Part shown: piece by piece, positions 61,438-64,000 of the stretch
Position numbering within the stretch: the first letter of the stretch is position 1
Layout: every line of letters starts with the position of its first letter
Assembly: GCF_042649925.1 (NCBI RefSeq)
Contig: NZ_JBHSAF010000007.1
Coordinates: forward strand, 1-64,000
Length of the DNA stretch: 64,000 nucleotides
Source: Pseudaeromonas sharmana
GTDB lineage: Bacteria; Pseudomonadota; Gammaproteobacteria; Enterobacterales; Aeromonadaceae
Direction of reading: 5' to 3'
Position numbers and translations under genes: made by a program
The notes under the pieces: model-generated
Databases searched by the model: none
What the model saw: the letters and a program-made list of their open reading frames with translations, nothing else
What the model was told of the DNA's origin: nothing

Positions 61438-62367
61438 ATGAACGTCAAGCTGTACCGTTACGCGCTGCCGCTGAGCCAACCGATCCGCTTTCACGATCAG
61501 CAGTTGACCAGCCGCGATGGCCTGTTGCTGAACTGGGAGGGGCACTGGGGCGAGATAGCGCCACTGCCCGGCTTCTCGCAGGAGACGCTGGACGAAGCCC
61601 AGGCCGAGGCGCTGTTGTGCCTGAAAAGCATGCAACAGGGGCGACACCTCGAACCGCAGTTGCCCTCGGTGCAGTTTGGCTTCGACTGTGCCCGCCGGCA
61701 GTGGCCGGAGAAGCTCAAGTCCGCCCACTCCCCATACATACTGCTGCTCGGAACCCCGGATGAGGTGATCTGGTGCTGGCGTGACTGGCTGTATGACTAT
61801 CCGGCGAAGGCCAAGCTCAAGGTCGCGCGTTACCCGATGCGTGACGAGGTGGCAATGATCCGCGAGCTGTGCCGGCTTGCTCCCAAGGTAAAGCTGGTGC
61901 TGGATGCCAACTGCGGCTGGACACGGGAGGAAGCCTGGACCTTCATGCGCCACCTGACCCCGGGGAATATCGAATACATCGAGGATCCCTGCGCCCGCCT
62001 GGAGGATATCCGCGCCGTCGCCAGCCACACCGGCGTGCCGGTGGCACTGGACGAGCTGCTGAGCCGGCAGCCGGAGTGGGAGCCGTTCCCGCAGCTGAAG
62101 GCGCTGGTGATCAAGCCGACGCTGATCGGCTCGCTGGCGCGCTGCAAGGCGCTGGTCGACAAGGCCCATGGTCTGGGGCTCAAGGTGATCATCTCCTCCT
62201 GCTACGAATCCCAGCTCGGCAATCGGCAACTGGCACAGCTGGCCAGCGAGTGGGCCCCGGAGCAGGCCCCCGGTCTGGATACGCTGCGCTATTTCACCAC
62301 CAACCTGCTGCAGGGTGACGATCTGCATGTCGACGCAAGCCAGCTCGAGCTGATCTGGCAAAGCTGA
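61438..62367 (+). CDS. menC: o-succinylbenzoate synthase MenC
   Basis: 309 residues from the ATG at 61438 (MNVKLYRYALPLSQPIRF). An enolase-superfamily enzyme dehydrating SHCHC to OSB. Catalytic lysines are in KLKVARYPM and VIKPTLIGS; metal ligands lie in LDANCGW, IEDPCAR and LDELLSR. A longer frame from 61348 overlaps the end of menB and has no start signal. It lies 13 bp after menB and 1 bp before menE. Confidence 0.93.
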   Translation: MNVKLYRYALPLSQPIRFHDQQLTSRDGLLLNWEGHWGEIAPLPGFSQETLDEAQAEALLCLKSMQQGRHLEPQLPSVQFGFDCARRQWPEKLKSAHSPYILLLGTPDEVIWCWRDWLYDYPAKAKLKVARYPMRDEVAMIRELCRLAPKVKLVLDANCGWTREEAWTFMRHLTPGNIEYIEDPCARLEDIRAVASHTGVPVALDELLSRQPEWEPFPQLKALVIKPTLIGSLARCKALVDKAHGLGLKVIISSCYESQLGNRQLAQLASEWAPEQAPGLDTLRYFTTNLLQGDDLHVDASQLELIWQS

Positions 62368-62368
62368 A

Positions 62369-63829
62369 ATGACCGAGTCGATCCCCTGCCCCTTGCGTGA
62401 ACAGGCCCGCCGTCGCCCCGATGCGACGGCGTACTGCTGTGGTGAAGACTCACTCACCTTTGCCGCGCTCGATGCCGCCGTCGAAAGCACCCGCCAGCAA
62501 CTGCAGGCCCAGGGGCTGCATGCCGGCGATCTGCTGCTGGCTCGAGCCGGCAACGGCCTGCCCCTGCTGCGGCTGATCTGGGCCTGTCTGCGCGCAGGCG
62601 TGCTGATCTGCCCGCTGAATCCGCGGTTGCCGCCAGCGCAGTGTGACGCCCTCGCGCGCCGCCTCGGCGCCCGCGCCCTGTGGGATGACAGCGGCACCCT
62701 GACACTGACCGAGGTCGCACATCTGACATTCAGCGCTGGCCGGGCGCCACACCCAGCGGCAGCAACCACCTTACCGCCGCTGTGGCTCGACGCCGCGCGG
62801 CTGGCGAACCTGACACTGACCTCCGGCAGCCTGGGCGAGCCCAAGGCGGTCGCCCACCGCCTCGGCGCCCACATCGCCAGCGCCCGGGGCAGTGCCCTGC
62901 GGCTGCCGCTCGGCGAAGAGGATGGCTGGTTGCTGTCGCTGCCCCTGTTTCATGTCGGCGGCTTTGCAATTGTCGTTCGTTGCCTGCTGGCCGGTGCCCG
63001 CCTGGTGCTGCCGGCGGCCGGCGAATCGCTGAGTGAGTGCTTACGGGGGCACGCCGTCAGCCACCTCTCGCTGGTGCCCACCCAGCTGTGGCGGCTGCTG
63101 CAGCAACCGGAGTTTGCGCTGGCCGAGACCCGGCTACGCCACCTGCTGCTCGGCGGTGCGCCGATCCCGGCTGCGCTGGTCAGCGCCTGCCGGGCCCAAG
63201 GATTGACACCCTGGGTCAGCTACGGCCTCAGCGAGATGGCCTCCCAGGTGTGCACCGCCCCCGCATCGGCCGATGATGCCGGTGTCGGCACTCCGCTGCC
63301 GGAGCGTGCGCTGCGCCTGGAACATGGCGAGATCCAGGTGCGCGGCGCGACGCTGTTCGCCGGCTATTACACCGCCGGCGGCACCCTGACGCGGCCCCTC
63401 ACCGCCGATGGCTGGTTTGCCACCGGCGATCTGGGGCGCTACTTGCCGGATGGCCGTCTTGAGGTATTGGGGCGACGCGATAACCGCTTCATCTGCGGCG
63501 GCGAGAATATCCAGCCCGAGCAGATCGAACAGCAGCTGGCTCAACATCCGGCGGTACACCAGGTGATCGTCGTGCCGCGTGACGACGCCGAGTGGGGCCA
63601 ACAGCCGGTCGCCATCGTCGACAGCCCGCTGACGGAGGCCGAGTTGCCGCAACTGGCCACCTGGCTGCGGCCACGGTTGCCGGGCTACCTGATCCCCCGC
63701 CACTGGCTCGTCTGGCCGCCCCAGGAGCCGACCGGGCTGAAACCGGGCCGACACCCTCTGGCAGCCTATGCCGCCAGCCGCCTCGACGCGGCGCAGGCTG
63801 AATCGAAGCCGACTCAGCCCACAGATTAA
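62369..63829 (+). CDS. menE: o-succinylbenzoate-CoA ligase MenE
   Basis: 486 residues, ANL superfamily. It activates OSB with ATP and CoA. The P-loop-like motif is LTSGSLGEPKAVAH, followed by YGLSEMASQV and the hinge GWFATGDLGR; the C-terminal lid has RRDNRFICGGENIQPEQIE. The ATG is 1 bp after the menC stop, and it is the last gene of the men operon. Confidence 0.94.
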   Translation: MTESIPCPLREQARRRPDATAYCCGEDSLTFAALDAAVESTRQQLQAQGLHAGDLLLARAGNGLPLLRLIWACLRAGVLICPLNPRLPPAQCDALARRLGARALWDDSGTLTLTEVAHLTFSAGRAPHPAAATTLPPLWLDAARLANLTLTSGSLGEPKAVAHRLGAHIASARGSALRLPLGEEDGWLLSLPLFHVGGFAIVVRCLLAGARLVLPAAGESLSECLRGHAVSHLSLVPTQLWRLLQQPEFALAETRLRHLLLGGAPIPAALVSACRAQGLTPWVSYGLSEMASQVCTAPASADDAGVGTPLPERALRLEHGEIQVRGATLFAGYYTAGGTLTRPLTADGWFATGDLGRYLPDGRLEVLGRRDNRFICGGENIQPEQIEQQLAQHPAVHQVIVVPRDDAEWGQQPVAIVDSPLTEAELPQLATWLRPRLPGYLIPRHWLVWPPQEPTGLKPGRHPLAAYAASRLDAAQAESKPTQPTD

Positions 63830-63841
63830 CCGGAAATACCC

Positions 63842-63870
63842 TTGGTTTTAGTGGCCCGAATCCGTATAGT
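63842..63870 (+). promoter_or_regulatory. sigma-70-type promoter of rnb
   Basis: TTGGTT (63842-63847), a 17-bp spacer and TATAGT (63865-63870), 34 bp before the rnb ATG. A 7-bp inverted repeat GGCCCGA/TCGGGCC (63853-63859 and 63870-63876) brackets the -10 and could be an operator or a menE transcript end. Confidence 0.6.
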
Positions 63871-63903
63871 CGGGCCGATTCAACGACAGGACACCTAATC
63901 AGT

Positions 63904-64000
63904 ATGTTTCATGACAATCCGCTGCTGGCGCAGCTCAAACAGCAGCTGAGGGAGAACCTCCCGAAGAAAGAGGGGGTCGTCCGCGGCTCCGATCGCGGCT
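63904..64000 (+). CDS. rnb: exoribonuclease II (RNase II), 5' end only
   Basis: The first 32 residues, MFHDNPLLAQLKQQLRENLP and the KKEGVVRGSDRG that follows, match the N-terminus of RNase II (Rnb) from E. coli in position and sequence. The gene runs off the right edge, so domains cannot be checked. It degrades single-stranded RNA processively in the 3'-to-5' direction. The ATG is preceded by a separate promoter. Confidence 0.88.
   Translation, partial: MFHDNPLLAQLKQQLRENLPKKEGVVRGSDRG

Noticed and set aside
61408..62874. A long minus-strand frame (about 490 codons) opposite menC and menE
   Set aside because: Antisense to genes with intact active sites; biased composition, no start signal.

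Overview
The window looks like chromosome of a gammaproteobacterium, most likely in or near the Aeromonadales. The left end carries the conserved block yrdA-yrdB-aroE-tsaC-yrdD-smg-dprA / def-fmt-rsmB-trkA, known from E. coli beside an rRNA operon. The proteins closest to E. coli ones (FabR, YebG, YecH, PurE, NsrR, the Men enzymes, the N-terminus of RNase II) are recognisable along their length. The taxon is inferred from gene content and style; no marker was searched. I see no insertion sequence, phage gene, integrase or CRISPR array. G+C is visibly lower from 1 to about 22.6 kb than from there to the right end, with AT-rich islands near 22.4, 36.5 and 51.8 kb.

Layout. (1) 1-14 kb, housekeeping: an rRNA-type promoter fires off the left edge; then gamma-carbonic anhydrase, a minus-strand run (aroE-yrdB, tsaC, purE, yrdD, smg, dprA, a LysM protein), and a plus-strand run (def, fmt, rsmB, trkA, trkH), followed by rmuC and nsrR. 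(2) 14-22 kb: a small membrane ORF, tRNA-Pro(CGG), the putrescine transporter potFGHI, an HslJ-like lipoprotein, an HDOD protein, yhgN and yecH. (3) 22.1-22.4 kb: a CsrB-family regulatory RNA on the minus strand with GGA-loop hairpins and an intrinsic terminator. (4) 22.7-40 kb: fabR, a ClsC-like phospholipase D protein, a lytic transglycosylase, oligopeptidase B, a KefF/KefG-KefB-SirB2 operon, modBC without modA, SOS-controlled yebG, an M14 carboxypeptidase, a glycine-zipper lipoprotein with a coiled-coil partner, and lrgAB/cidAB with a divergent LysR gene. (5) 40-47 kb: a five-gene operon of ABC transporter plus inositol-monophosphatase-like and dual-specificity-type phosphatases, converging on a LacI-type repressor gene, with a perfect 16-bp palindrome ahead of the first gene. 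(6) 47-56 kb: two AraC-type regulators, a secreted esterase, a DUF1848 protein, a lipoprotein family-3 glycosidase and an EEP-family protein. (7) 55.6-63.8 kb: menaquinone synthesis, menA on the minus strand facing away from menF-menD-menH-menB-menC-menE. (8) The start of rnb (RNase II) at the right edge.

How it fits together. Menaquinone synthesis, the NsrR nitric-oxide sensor, molybdate import and lrgAB suit a facultative anaerobe. The 40.1-46.8 kb unit is the best candidate for a little-described system: it would import a phosphorylated small molecule and strip the phosphate inside the cell, under repression released by a ligand. The CsrB-like RNA is the most informative non-coding element and would sequester CsrA.
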